A DNA stretch of 64,000 bases from Lepas anatifera (taxonomy: Eukaryota; Arthropoda; Thecostraca; Lepadidae): positions 486,501 to 550,500 of the forward strand of contig JAOTON010001130.1 of NCBI GenBank assembly GCA_034440635.1. Reading direction: 5' to 3'. Below are positions 1 to 10,037 of the stretch, piece after piece. Numbering within the stretch: position 1 is the stretch's first letter; each line of letters opens with the position of its first letter. The position numbers and the translations under genes were made by a program. The notes under the pieces were generated by a model. The model was not told the DNA's origin, ran no database searches, and was given only the letters and a program-made list of their open reading frames with translations.

Positions 1-400
1 GGACGATTACCTTTATTGTTTCAATCTGGCTTTTTGGAACCCAGGTGACGGTGTGAGCTAATCGGTCGGCACAATATTTCCTGTCCGAGATACAAGTCTT
101 TTTTAGGCTACCTTGAACAGTCTAAAGACACTTCACCTGCTTCATTTTTGGTTGTAATTTTGTGGCGATTAATAATAAATAAAAACATTCTTTAGATCAT
201 GGAACCAAGTACACCAAGCATTTATGGTTACCAAACGAAACTGTTAAAGCATACAAATCGGCTCGTATGCCCATATTTGGTCTCACGCCAAAAATCAGCA
301 AAACATCCAAAGTTATCGCAAAGAATATCCGAGAGGATCCTCTGCTCCAGGTGGTCCGGATAAAGCAGGACTGTGCCACTCATGTTCATTCACTGGCACA

Positions 401-531
401 TACCGACTCCGACTCCAGCTCGGAGTGGGGGTCGGCTAAATTCTACTAACTCCGACTCCAACTCCGTCTCCAGTCAAAACGTCCGACTCCAACCGACTCC
501 AACTCCGACTCCTCCTCCGACTCCGCAGCTC
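401..531. repeat. GACTCC-type hexamer repeat
   Basis: Degenerate tandem repetition of the hexamers CCGACT and CCAACT, interrupted by a short inverted stretch (GCTCGGAGTGGGGGTCGGC). It produces low-complexity Thr/Pro-rich open frames that I do not regard as genes. Confidence 0.75.
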
Positions 532-2898
532 TGCCCCAAACACACACACATAGGCTAGGTCTGCCACATCACTCGCTGTTGCCCGTCACGTCACTGCAAA
601 CCATACAGGCAATCACCACTGGTGCTCCCTTGGTGGTCTAGCGATCGTTAATTTAAACAGAGGTCTCTGATTCTAGCTAAGATTTCGGAGAACATAACAC
701 ACTAGTACTAAAAGTTGTCTATTCTAAGTACTGAGAGAATTTTGAGGAAAAAATATGACGAAGATTCTTGAGGCTTTAATCGGTTAAATATGTACACCTC
801 CTATGGGTTTCCATGCTGATTCTTATAACCAACTGGTTCAGCCCTTCCTTATTCATACATGTAGGAACTTATTCATGTAGAAAGGTATGCAGCACAGCTT
901 TTTTACGTGCATCCAGCCTGTGAAACTTCTTTTGATAGTGAGGCATACTTTTGCGTACGTATTTCTTGCTAAGCACATTCGCTGTTTTCACAGAAGTTCC
1001 TTTCTAAGAAATAAATACTCAGGTTGAGGTTTTTGAGCTTAACTCAAAGATACTGCGTTAGCAGAAACATGTCTTCGTTTCTATTTACAATGCATAGGTC
1101 GTGTGACTAACTTTTTCTCCTCCCCTTTAGTGACGTGCATGCCATTCATGGGCAGATCCAGGGGAAAATTTGGAGCCAAACCTTCTTCCCCTAATCGAGT
1201 ATTACTTCCCTAGGATGCAATGAGGGTATTAGAGTCCTGGAATGCGATTTAACGCCCCTAAGAGTTTGCCACGCCCAAAAATGGCGCCCTCTTCCCAACG
1301 TCTCCACTCCTCAAAATAAATGCCTGGCTCTACTTGCGACGCAAGGATACAAATGATGTTATAATGCAAATTTTAGAGCTGAGAAACTGTAAAGAAAACA
1401 CACATTCATCCAGTATCCTCTTGTTGCCATTTCAGAAATATTCGCTACCGAACAGTATGTGCTACAAGAAGGCTGGGATGTCCTGCGGCACTGTGTAACA
1501 TCGGAGCCTGCTGCCTCCTGTTCCGCCCAACACAGGTGATGTACGGGTTAGTATAACGACCACACTTTGTGAGTCAGCGGACAACATCGAACAGAAGCGT
1601 CGCGGCCTGGTGGTCAACCACAGGCCTCCTGGTATCAACTCGTCAAAGTGGCAGAACTTCACGTTTTGATGTTTTTACGTGACTGCAGCTTTGAATATAA
1701 AACATTTCCATTACCCATCCTGGCTAGCAGAATACAAGATTAAGGAGGGCACAGGCTTCCACGCTTGATCCGGTCCCACGCTAAAAATCCGTGGCAACGA
1801 GTGCACTGAAGAAAAACATCAAATATACGCCATTGATCGCATAATGGAGTGAATTATGCTTTCCAAAAAAGGCCCGTTGCGTTAGATTCGATTTTTTTCA
1901 TCCATTTTCAAAGGCTATAGTAGCTTTCCAGTACTGAGGGCGTTAAGCGGCATTATTCTTTTGATAGCTTAAACGTTTCACGTACGATGGTTTGGTTTGA
2001 AGTCGCCATAATTCCTCCAGCTTTATAAGAAGAGGTTTGGTGAGCATCAGGGACGTCGCCAGGGAGGAGTGGGCAGAGGTATTGTGTAAAGCTGAAAACA
2101 TTAAGCCAAAATAGTATAAAGCTTCCAAATTTTATCGAGAGTTTGTACATAATTTAAAAATGTGTCGAGATCGGAAGTGTGTGCCTTTGTACAAGATCAT
2201 TGTTTTTTTTAGCAGGGATCTAAGGTTTCAATAATAACATGGTTCACCCCTCCCCCGTCCTCACGTTCTGGCCGATGACGATCGTGCTCTTGGTGAATAC
2301 ACTTATATCCCAGCAATGCTCTTCGGATGTCCTCTGGCATAGTCACTGAAGAGCCCTTAAACCCCAACCCGCGCGGATGTCATTTCGCATAGAGAGCTGT
2401 CGCTACATAATGCTGCATGCTTCACTGTGAATAATTCACACAAACTATAGGAGTAAGGGCATGCTATTCTACACTATAAATTAGCTAACTGGGTAGCTAA
2501 GCCACAGCCTAGGTGCGACTATCTCCGGGAGACGCCCAAGCATTAGAGGGGCGCCGGTAGGTGCCTGCCATATTTCTGATTACACTTTCGACACTGAGAT
2601 AGCAGGACTACCGTCTATTGCGAAGCGTCGCTCTGAGGGTGCGGCTCCAGTGCGGCTGTTGTCCAGGAAGGCCACCAGGTCTTACGCCAGTCGTGTTTGA
2701 CTCGGCGCTGGGTTAGTCACGCGTCGGGAGCTACAGATTTGTAGCGCGGGAACACTGCACTGCCATCTAGCGGCGAACCGGCCACCTGCATGTTCTCAAC
2801 CAAACAATCCAGAGGGCACAACCTGTGCTGGGTTCTCGCATAAAGCTCGTTCTTCCAGAGGGAATATAGACGTAGGGATATGGTCCGATCTTAATGGG
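532..2898. other. No recognisable gene (intergenic)
   Basis: I read both strands here and at 1-400 and found no open frame with family resemblance, no tRNA-like fold and no clear terminal repeat. The composition is AT-rich with scattered GC-rich patches, for example around 2620-2780. Confidence 0.5.
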
Positions 2899-3351
2899 TT
2901 AACCCATTAACGCCCAGCGGGTCATTTTTGTCCTCTGACTTTGACAGGCTGCAGAATCGGTACCAGTGAAATGATCTTCATGTTTATGATATGGATGTGT
3001 GTTTCAGAGCGTGGACAAGCTGGAAAAATGCATTTGAAAATTCTAGGTTATTATGGGACAATTTTGGTGGAACTTATTTTGGCGAGGTTTTGGTCAGCGT
3101 GAGATAGCTCTGCAAATTTTGTTTCTCGCAATAACATATGGAAAGCTGAAAAGGGTTTGCATGATTGACATTAAGCCAAGACCACTAGGAGTCAGATGGT
3201 GAAGAAGGAGTAAGATTTTCTTGAACGGCTTTGCCATGAGACATCGTCAAATATGAAGCGGACAAAAATGACCCGCTGGGCGTTGCGGACATCTGCGGGC
3301 CGCTGAAAATGAGGAAAAGGATGTGTCCTGTCCTCCCGTCTGGTGGGTTAA
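2899..3351. mobile_element. TTAA-type miniature element, copy 1
   Basis: The block starts TTAACCCATTAACGCCC and ends GGGTTAA. Inside, ACGCCCAGCGGGTCATTTTT (from 2910) reappears inverted at 3261-3283. TTAA at both outer ends fits a non-autonomous element of piggyBac or Kolobok type. The right terminus is degenerate and lies about 68 bp outside the inner inverted repeat, so the right boundary is less certain than the left. No transposase is present. Confidence 0.6.
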
Positions 3352-4992
3352 GTGCACAATGTTACCTAGAAGGAAGGGAGGCATTGTGGGTCCTGCGAAT
3401 GCAGGGTTGTCAGTTTGTATATTTTTCATCAAATCTGAAGATTTTTAGTGCAATGTCGATACGTTTGGAATCTTTGAAGTTCATGAAATGCTTCCTACCG
3501 TTTTCGGGGTCTGTCTTATTTTGGGAATGATTATCACATAATTATAACGGAAACATGCAAGATGGTTCCAGTATTTTGTAAAGGCGTTATTAAATACAAT
3601 TTTCAGGGGTTTTGAAAAATTATCGAAATCTTAGCACTGACTAAAAGCTAGCAGAGCCTTGTCTTTTCCCCTTGATTGATTGTGTGTAGTGGATAGAGAG
3701 GATAGGGAACAGTAGCGGATTGAGGACTTCATTGGGTGGTGGGGGGGGGTTTAGGGGTCTTGAGCCTCCCCGCCATGGCCTCGGAACAGCCCTCAGTAAT
3801 GCATTTAGGTACTATAGGCACACTGACATTTCGGTAGGGGGGGCTTGAGCCTTCCTAGCCCCCTTGTGTCTACTAATGATTGAAAGCCAATGACCAGCTG
3901 ACAAAAATGAGTTGGAAATTATCGCGGCCGCCGCGCTGGCTTGTTTTGACGAGATGGTGCAATGTCAAAAGTCTGGAACAGTATAGAATGGGTGAAAGCT
4001 TGGGAAGTTCTAGAACTTCTGTCTAAAACCCAACTATCACTTTTTTGCTTGGTTCTAGTAAAGTGAAACTACCATGAGTGAACATCCCGGGGGGAAGGAG
4101 GAGGGGTCAAGACCTGCCTGTATTTTTGTCTCCCACAGACTTTGTCTAGAGCTTGGATTGCAGTGCCAGCGTTAAACCATCTAGAACCCTTCCTGGATCG
4201 AGAAGAAATCTCCAGCCATGGAGACATAAAAATATCGAAAGCATAGCTGTTAGCAATGCCACAGATCAAATGTTTTGCAGGAAAAGAAGCAAAATAAGTT
4301 GTTTTAAGTGCGCAAGATAGCGGAGCGGATCAGGTGCATATCATAATCATACCATAACAAAATATATTAGTCATGAGGATGAGAAAGATGATGAGCTGAC
4401 CAGCGTTACAATGACTAGTGGCGTGCCTGGAAATGTGGAGGTTCACATTTATGAAACTATGAAGCGCGCTACTTGTTCCAAAGAAAAGTTGGAAAGATGG
4501 GAATGGACCCGTTTGGAGATTTGGAGATTAATCAAGCTAATGTGCACCGCGTGGGGAGCTAACGGATTGAGTTTTCAAAACTTTTCATCTGTATGCTGCA
4601 TATTACGATTTCTCGTTGAAAGCTCAGTGAGCATCAGTCACAAAGTCTGGGAGGCGGAGAAGGAAAGGGGTAGAGAAAAAGAAACGGTTTCCCAAAACCT
4701 TTGATATTCACAAATATTCTTAAAATACTATGATGTTTACAATTTTAGTCGATCCCCCGCAAATCATCAGTCTAGGTTAACCACGCTTGTATACTATTTG
4801 CAAATATGCTGTTAGTATTGCCTTTAATTAAACCTTAAGAGCATAGAACTGTCTAAACATTTTACTATGGCCAATATACAAGAGGAAATAAAAACACTTC
4901 ACAGAACTGCAGTAAAAGCGATGCGCATTGGGCCGCTGAGTGCGGTGACAGCGCCGCCTGGGAGCCGGCCGCGCAGTGCCAGCCGATGTCCC
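3352..4992. other. No recognisable gene
   Basis: Around 3715-3880 there are G-runs followed by 'cttgagcctcc' and 'cttgagccttcc', resembling decayed ends of a hAT-like element, but no target duplication is visible. A 97-codon frame at 4411-4704 has no family resemblance. A minus-strand ATTAAA near 4821-4828 could serve as a poly(A) signal for the LIM gene upstream on that strand, which is weak evidence. Confidence 0.4.
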
Positions 4993-5155
4993 AAACGCCC
5001 AGCGGGTCATTTTTGTCTGGTGTCATATCTCAGAATCTAAAAGTGGTATCGATTTAAAACTTTCGGAACATCTTATTGGGCATATTCTAAGCGTAGGAAA
5101 ACATTTGTTTTGCCAATTTTAAAGCTGGAAGTAGGTGCGGGCGTTAATGGGTTAA
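4993..5155. mobile_element. TTAA-type miniature element, copy 2 (truncated)
   Basis: This begins with the same inner motif as the 2899 copy (ACGCCCAGCGGGTCATTTTT) and ends GGGCGTTAATGGGTTAA, the exact inverse of that copy's left terminus. The outermost left bases (TTAACCCATT) are missing. It lies downstream of the LIM protein stop codon on the minus strand and may be in its 3' UTR. Confidence 0.65.
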
Positions 5156-5451
5156 GAGGTGCATGTTTTTTTCAGACTATTGAGAGATAAACTTTTAGAG
5201 GAGATAGGTACTTTTGCGTGTTGGACTTCGTCGAAATTAAAGACACCGCATTTTCATCCACCTTAATTACCTTTAGAGACCAGGTTTCGGACCGGAAAAC
5301 TTCCCGCCAGGGAAAATTCAGTCACATTTAGGCCAAGCAAAGCCAAAGCCCCTATCGCAGGTTCCCTGGAGCTTATAGCAAAAGGAAGATAAGCACATCT
5401 CGTCCAGCGAGGAGCAGCATGCGTGCGAAAAGGTCGTAGCTGTTTGATAAC

Positions 5452-5627
5452 TCACGACGGGGACTCTTCGTTGCCGAGGTGTTCGCCGGTGTCCATTCCG
5501 AGGGTGCCGGCTCCGCCGCCGAACCCATATCCTTTAGGTCCATAGCGTCGGCCGTGGCACTGCTTACAGAATAGGTCGGTACCGTGCTCGGCACAGTTGG
5601 TGGAGTCCAAGCCTTTGTTGCACAGAC
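5452..5627 (-). CDS. Mlp60A: Muscle LIM protein, coding exon 2 (last)
   Basis: This is the second coding exon of a 97-residue single-LIM muscle protein. It is read on the minus strand from an acceptor (AG at 5629-5628) to TGA at 5454-5452. It supplies residues 40-97: the rest of the split Ser40 codon, then [33 protein letters not shown], a glycine-rich stretch and a short acidic tail. Together with exon 1 it completes a perfect LIM zinc pattern: C12-x2-C15-x17-H33-x2-C36-x2-C39-x2-C42-x17-C60-x2-C63. The RRYGPKG basic motif and Gly-rich segment after the LIM are hallmarks of the CRP/muscle LIM family, which acts at Z-discs and in the nucleus as a scaffold in striated muscle. The length fits the single-LIM arthropod form (Drosophila Mlp60A is about 92 residues). 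Homology by motif is very strong; the single-LIM assignment rests on the in-frame stop. The first ~18 bases of this exon are copied in the adjoining tandem array. Confidence 0.93.
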
Positions 5628-5629
5628 CT
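5628..5629 (-). other. Splice acceptor of LIM exon 2
   Basis: The minus strand reads ctgctgtcgacag followed by GTCTGTGCAAC. Joining here to the A left by exon 1 restores an AGT (Ser) codon and the C-x2-C spacing of the LIM domain. The same acceptor sequence lies in a 10-bp palindrome (CTGTCGACAG) that is repeated throughout the upstream array. Confidence 0.85.
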
Positions 5630-7185
5630 GTCGACAGCAGAAGGCTAGCTTAGAGTCAGTCCTTGTCGTACAGACCTGTCGACAGCAGAAAGCTAGCTTA
5701 AAGGCAGCTCTTGTCGCACAGACCTGTCGACAGCAGGAAGCTAGCTTAAAGGCAGCTCTTGTCGCACAGACCTGTCGACAGCAGAAAGCTAGCTTAAAGG
5801 CAGCTCTTGTCGCACAGACCTGTCGACAGCAGAAAGCTAGCTTAAAGGCAGCTCTTGTCGCACAGACCTGTCGACAGCAGGAAGCTAGCTTAAAGGCAGC
5901 TCTTGTCGCACAGACCTGTCGACAGCAGGAAGCTAGCTTAAAGGCAGCTCTTGTCGCACAGACCTGTCGACAGCAGAAAGCTAGCTTAAAGGCAGCTCTT
6001 GTCGCACAGACCTGTCGACAGCAGAAAGCTAGCTTAAAGGCAGATCTTGTTGCACCGACCTGCCGACAGCAGGAAGGCTAGCTTAGAGGCAGCTCTTGTC
6101 GCACAGACCTGTCGACAGCAGAAAGCTAGCTTAAAGGCAGATCTTGTCGCACAGACCTGTCGACAGCAGAAAGCTAGCTTAAAGGCAGATCTTGTTGCAC
6201 CGACCTGCCGACAGCAGGAAGGCTAGCTTAGAGGCAGCTCTTGTCGCACAGACCTGTCGACAGCAGGAAGCTAGCTTAAAGGCAGCTCTTGTCGCACAGA
6301 CCTGTCGACAGCAGAAAGCTAGCTTAAAGGCAGCTCTTGTCGCACAGACCTGTCGACAGCAGGAAGCTAGCTTAAAGGCAGCTCTTGTTGCACCGACCTG
6401 CCGACAGCAGGAAGGCTAGCTTAGAGGCAGCTCTTGTCGCACAGACCTGTCGACAGCAGGAAGCTAGCTTAAAGGCAGATCTTGTCGCACAGACCTGTCG
6501 ACAGCAGGAAGCTAGCTTAAAGGCAGATCTTGTTGCACCGACCTGCCGACAGCAGGAAGGCTAGCTTAGAGGCAGCTCTTGTCGCACAGACCTGTCGACA
6601 GCAGGAAGCTAGCTTAAAGGCAGATCTTGTTGCACCGACCTGCCGACAGCAGGAAGGCTAGCTTAGAGGCAGCTCTTGTTGCACAGACTTGTCGACAGCA
6701 GGAAGGCTAGCTTAGAGGCAGCTCTTGTTGCACAGACTTGTCGACAGCAGGAAGGCTAGCTTAAAGACAGCTCTTGTTGCACCGACCTGTCGGCAGCAGC
6801 GGGCTAGCTTAGAGTCAGCCCTTGTTGCACAGGCCTGTCGACAGCAGGAAGGCTAGCTTAGAGTCAGCCCTTGTTGCACAGACCTGTCGACAGCAGGAAG
6901 GCTAGCTTAGAGGCAGCTCTTGTTGCACAGACTTGTCGACAGCAGCGAGCTAGCTTAGAGTCAGCCCTTGTTGTACAGACCTGTCGACAGCAGGAAGCTA
7001 GCTTAGAGTCAGCCCTTGTTGCACAGACCTGTCGACAGCAGCAGGTTAGCTTAGAGACAGTCCTTGTCGCACGGACCTGTCGACAGTAGCGGGCTAGCTT
7101 AGAGTCAGCCCTTGTTGTACAGACCTGTCGACAGCAGCAGGTTGGCTTGAGGCGGCCCTTGTTGCACAGACTTGTCAGCAGCAAA
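5628..7185. repeat. 48/49-bp tandem array of 3' splice-site copies
   Basis: About 32 tandem units (48 bp, or 49 bp where AAGGCTAGC replaces AAAGCTAGC) fill the LIM intron up to its acceptor. On the minus (sense) strand each unit has a CTAAG-like element, a short pyrimidine-rich stretch, CTGTCGACAG, then about 18 bases matching the start of LIM exon 2. Typical units carry two 10-bp palindromes, CTGTCGACAG and AAGCTAGCTT. A variant with TGCCGACAG and CACCGACC recurs near 6049, 6193, 6389, 6534 and 6631. Units next to the exon (5676-6050) are almost identical, and distal ones (6660-7185) more diverged. In the exon 2 reading phase the units I checked meet a stop within about nine codons. A 165-codon plus-strand frame ([16 protein letters not shown] repeats) exists only because 48 is divisible by 3. 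Confidence 0.95.
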
Positions 7186-7518
7186 AGGTTAGCTTAAATA
7201 CAATGTTTTGACTGCAGAGTGTTGAAGCTCTACAGATAAATTATTTTCTGTTGTTGTGCTTTGCATAATGAAAGGTTCAAACCCAAGTTCTACGGTACCA
7301 GAGCTTAGATAAGAGCCATCACATAATATGGAGCTAAATTAATTAATATGAGGTTTTCAACATAAGAAACTCGGTAAACAAAACATATCATCAGGCAAGA
7401 TCAAATAAAAAGGCATTCGCAAAACTTACGTGTTGTGTCTAGGAAGGCTTTCTATGTTACTGGCACACTCCCGATGTTTCTCCTGTTCCCCAGAGGTCAC
7501 AAACTACGCTAATTAAGA
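7186..7518 (-). other. LIM intron, unique part
   Basis: AT-rich intronic sequence between the tandem array and the inserted TTAA element. I see nothing else in it. Confidence 0.6.
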
Positions 7519-8368
7519 TTAACACGCGCATTGACGGGGGTCTGAGCCACCTTCGCATTGACGGGGGGGCGGGTACCCGCCCCCCTAAGATCTCGAGAAC
7601 CACGGTAGGTAGCGAAAAACGGTAAACGGCGTTGGGCTGCCCATCCACTTCTCCATCGAAAACATTTGAACCATTTTTTTGTCAGGTCACATCTAAGGTC
7701 ACGAGAGGTCAAAACATGCCCGTCATAGGGATAACATGTAAATTCAGTTTTTCGGCAATGAAATCTGAACAAGTAAAGATAGAGCAAAACGACTTGAACT
7801 ATATGAATCCTCTTAGCAAGCCGAATCGAATGATATATAATTTGACCTTGCTAGGTCAAATCAAGGATTTGACCTGACCTGAGGTCAGGTCAGGGTCAAA
7901 TTATATAAAATGCATATCATTAGAACCGCAAAGCCCAGGCGAGTCTAATGCAGCTAAAATAAATGCTCTATCACCATCCGTTACTGAGTTATTCCGTAAA
8001 AACCATTTTTCCCATGTATTTCCAATGGAGAGGTCATGCCTCGTACCTGACCTTAGGTCATCGATATCAAAAATACCGGAACATATTTTAGAGAACTCGG
8101 TGGGGCCATTATGTGATGTGAGTTTCAATCGGATAAGTTCACCCTGCTCCGACTTATGCTATCTTAAACTTTTTTTGAGGTCGGGTCACTTGACCTGTAC
8201 TGGTGACCTGACCTGAGATGACCTAACCTTAAAATTTTCACAGAAGTTGTAAAAATGATGAGGGAAAAGGTATACCAAGTACGGCGGCGCTACGCGCCGC
8301 CGTTTTTCTGTTGTCTCCGAAAAACCCGAGGGGGGCGGGTACCCGCCCCCCGTCAATGCGCGTGTTAA
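7519..8368 (+). mobile_element. TTAA family 1 element, copy A (in LIM intron)
   Basis: 850 bp from TTAA to TTAA. The left end is TTAACACGCGCATTGACGGG and the right end its inverse. Just inside each end is a GC palindrome around GGGTACCC, flanked by G and C runs. The left end carries an extra partial duplication (GCATTGACGGGGG twice, with a 14-bp spacer). The interior holds about 18 GGTCA/TGACC half-sites, including a palindrome near 7871-7893 (TGACCTGACCT, 1-nt centre, inverse). There is no open reading frame of transposase type. The TTAA target fits piggyBac or Kolobok mobilisation; the family itself I do not recognise. Confidence 0.9.
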
Positions 8369-8812
8369 AAAGGACTCAGAGGGCCTGGAAAATAATCCCT
8401 TTCTGGTGGTAAAGCTCAATATTTTTGGTTACAAATTTATTTGGTGACAAGTATACACTTTTGTCCACCTCTGCTGTTCACAGTCGCTTCAGCTTCAAGC
8501 AGTAGCTGCACTCAAAGCCTGTTGGCGCAAATACAGATCTACAGGAGGGGAGAAGGGGGCACTCTCCCCTCTCCCTCCAACTGACCATAAATGCCACCTG
8601 GAACTGTCACGATGCCCCCGCAAGGTTGCTTCCCACCTCCCTCCACAGGATGCAAATGTCAGCGCCCCTGCGACAGGACTTGACGCCTATCTGATAGATT
8701 TGCCCGGCCAATAGTGACGCCCCCTGGTGCGTATGCTCCCCCAAACCATATCCCCCACCCTATCAGAGAACCTGAATCCACCTGTGTTCTGCCGATCCTC
8801 TCTCGTATACTC
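8369..8812 (-). other. LIM intron with decayed transposon end
   Basis: The minus strand about 25-30 bases after the splice donor reads CACAGGTGGATTCAGG. The same motif occurs at 15878-15893 next to a C-run. It looks like a hAT-like terminus, with G-rich sequence behind it. I could not find a partner end or a target duplication, so only the motif is supported. Confidence 0.35.
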
Positions 8813-8814
8813 AC
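8813..8814 (-). other. Splice donor of LIM exon 1
   Basis: The minus strand reads AAATGCA followed by GTGAGTATAC, a consensus donor. It leaves one base (A) of a split codon, matching the two bases (GT) at the start of exon 2. Confidence 0.9.
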
Positions 8815-8932
8815 TGCATTTGAAGCAGCCCTTGTGGTACTTGTGTCCACCCGATACTCTCTCTTCGGCGGCGTATACAGCCCGGTCACACACCGGACAC
8901 CGTGCAGGTGGGTCGGGCGCCTTGAACGGCAT
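8815..8932 (-). CDS. Mlp60A: Muscle LIM protein, coding exon 1
   Basis: 118 bases: 39 codons plus one base, from ATG at 8932-8930 to the donor. The peptide starts MPFKAPDPPARCPVCDRA and continues VYAAEERVSGGHKYHKGCFKC, the signature N-terminal half of the muscle LIM/CRP domain, with zinc ligands C12, C15, H33, C36 and C39. A possible acceptor (gtgtcgacag) lies one base before the ATG, so the ATG exon is probably preceded by a non-coding 5' exon further right on the minus strand. A decoy ATG at 9014-9012 opens a similar but out-of-frame peptide (MSFKEPRP) that stops after 18 codons. The exon is flanked by two inverted copies of the same TTAA element (7519-8368 and 9061-9919). The exon is GC-rich and intact. 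Confidence 0.93.
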
Positions 8933-9060
8933 TCTGTCGACACATCCAGCACCAAGGTCAGCTTGTCTCCCAAAGCTCAAGGCCCTCAACCGGCCTTGGC
9001 TCCTTGAACGACATCTCATACAGACACGGTGAGGAATGAGAATGCAGGACTTGAAGGTTT

Positions 9061-9919
9061 TTAACACGCGCATTGACGGGGGGGCGGGTACCCGCCCCCC
9101 TCGGGTTTTTCGGAGACAGCAGAAAAACGGTGGCGGGCAGCGCCGCCATACTTGGCAGACCTTTTTCCTCATCATTTTGCAACTTCTGTGAAAATTTTAA
9201 GGATATGTCATCTCAGGTCAGGTCACCAGTACAGGTCAAGTGACCTGACCTCAAAAAAGTTTAAGATAGCATAAGTCGGAGCAGGGTGAACTTATCCAAT
9301 TGAAACTTATATCATATAATGGGCTCACCGAGTTCTCTAAAACCTGTTCCGGTATTTTTGATATCGATGACCTAAGGTCAGGTACGAAGCATGACCTCTC
9401 TATTGGTAATACATGGGAAATATGGTTTTTACTGAATAACTCAGTAACAGATGGTGATAGAGCGTTTATTTTAGCTTCATTAGACTCGCCTTGGCTTTGC
9501 GGTTCTAATGATATGCATTTTATATAATTTGACCCTGACCTGACCACAGGTCAGGTCAAATCTTTGATTTGACCTAGCAAGGTCAAATCATATATCATTC
9601 GATTTGGCTTGCTGCGAGGATTCATAGTGTTCAAGTTGTTTTGCTCTATCTTTACTTGTTCAGATGTAATTGCCGAAAAACTTAATTTACATGTTATCCC
9701 TATGACGGCATGTGACGGCATGTTTATGACCTCTGGTGACCTTAAATGTGAACTGACAAAAAAATGGTTCAAATATTTCCGATGGAGAAGCGGATGGGCT
9801 ACCCAACGCCGTTTACCGTTTTTTGCTACCTACCGTGGTTCTCGAGATCTTAGGGGGGCGGGTACCCGCCCCCTCGTCAATCCGAAGGTGGCTCAGACCC
9901 CCGTCAATGCACGTGTTAA
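9061..9919 (-). mobile_element. TTAA family 1 element, copy B
   Basis: 859 bp, TTAA to TTAA, in the opposite orientation to copy A and close to identical along its length. The same GGGTACCC-centred GC palindromes lie inside both ends, with the same half-site-rich interior. It lies upstream of LIM coding exon 1, probably in a 5' intron. Confidence 0.9.
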
Positions 9920-9995
9920 ATGCCTACGATTGGCAAAATTGTATAACTGTATGTAGATATCCAAGAAGTGAGGTAGAAGAGAAGAGCGCAAGATA

Positions 9996-9997
<2 letters not shown>

Positions 9998-10028
<31 letters not shown>

Positions 10029-10037
10029 GAGAGAGAA
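9998..10037. repeat. (GA)n microsatellite
   Basis: About 40 bases of GA dinucleotide with one interruption (GAGTGAGA). Confidence 0.9.

Noticed and set aside
5584..6419. Long plus-strand frames with 16-residue repeats ([16 protein letters not shown])
   Set aside because: They are a by-product of a 48-bp tandem unit divisible by three. The 49-bp units break the frame, and the sense strand of the locus is the opposite one.
8687..9175. 162-codon minus-strand frame as one protein
   Set aside because: Only its middle (8932-8815) is coding. The start lies in a transposon end, and the C-terminal part reads past a consensus splice donor into the intron.
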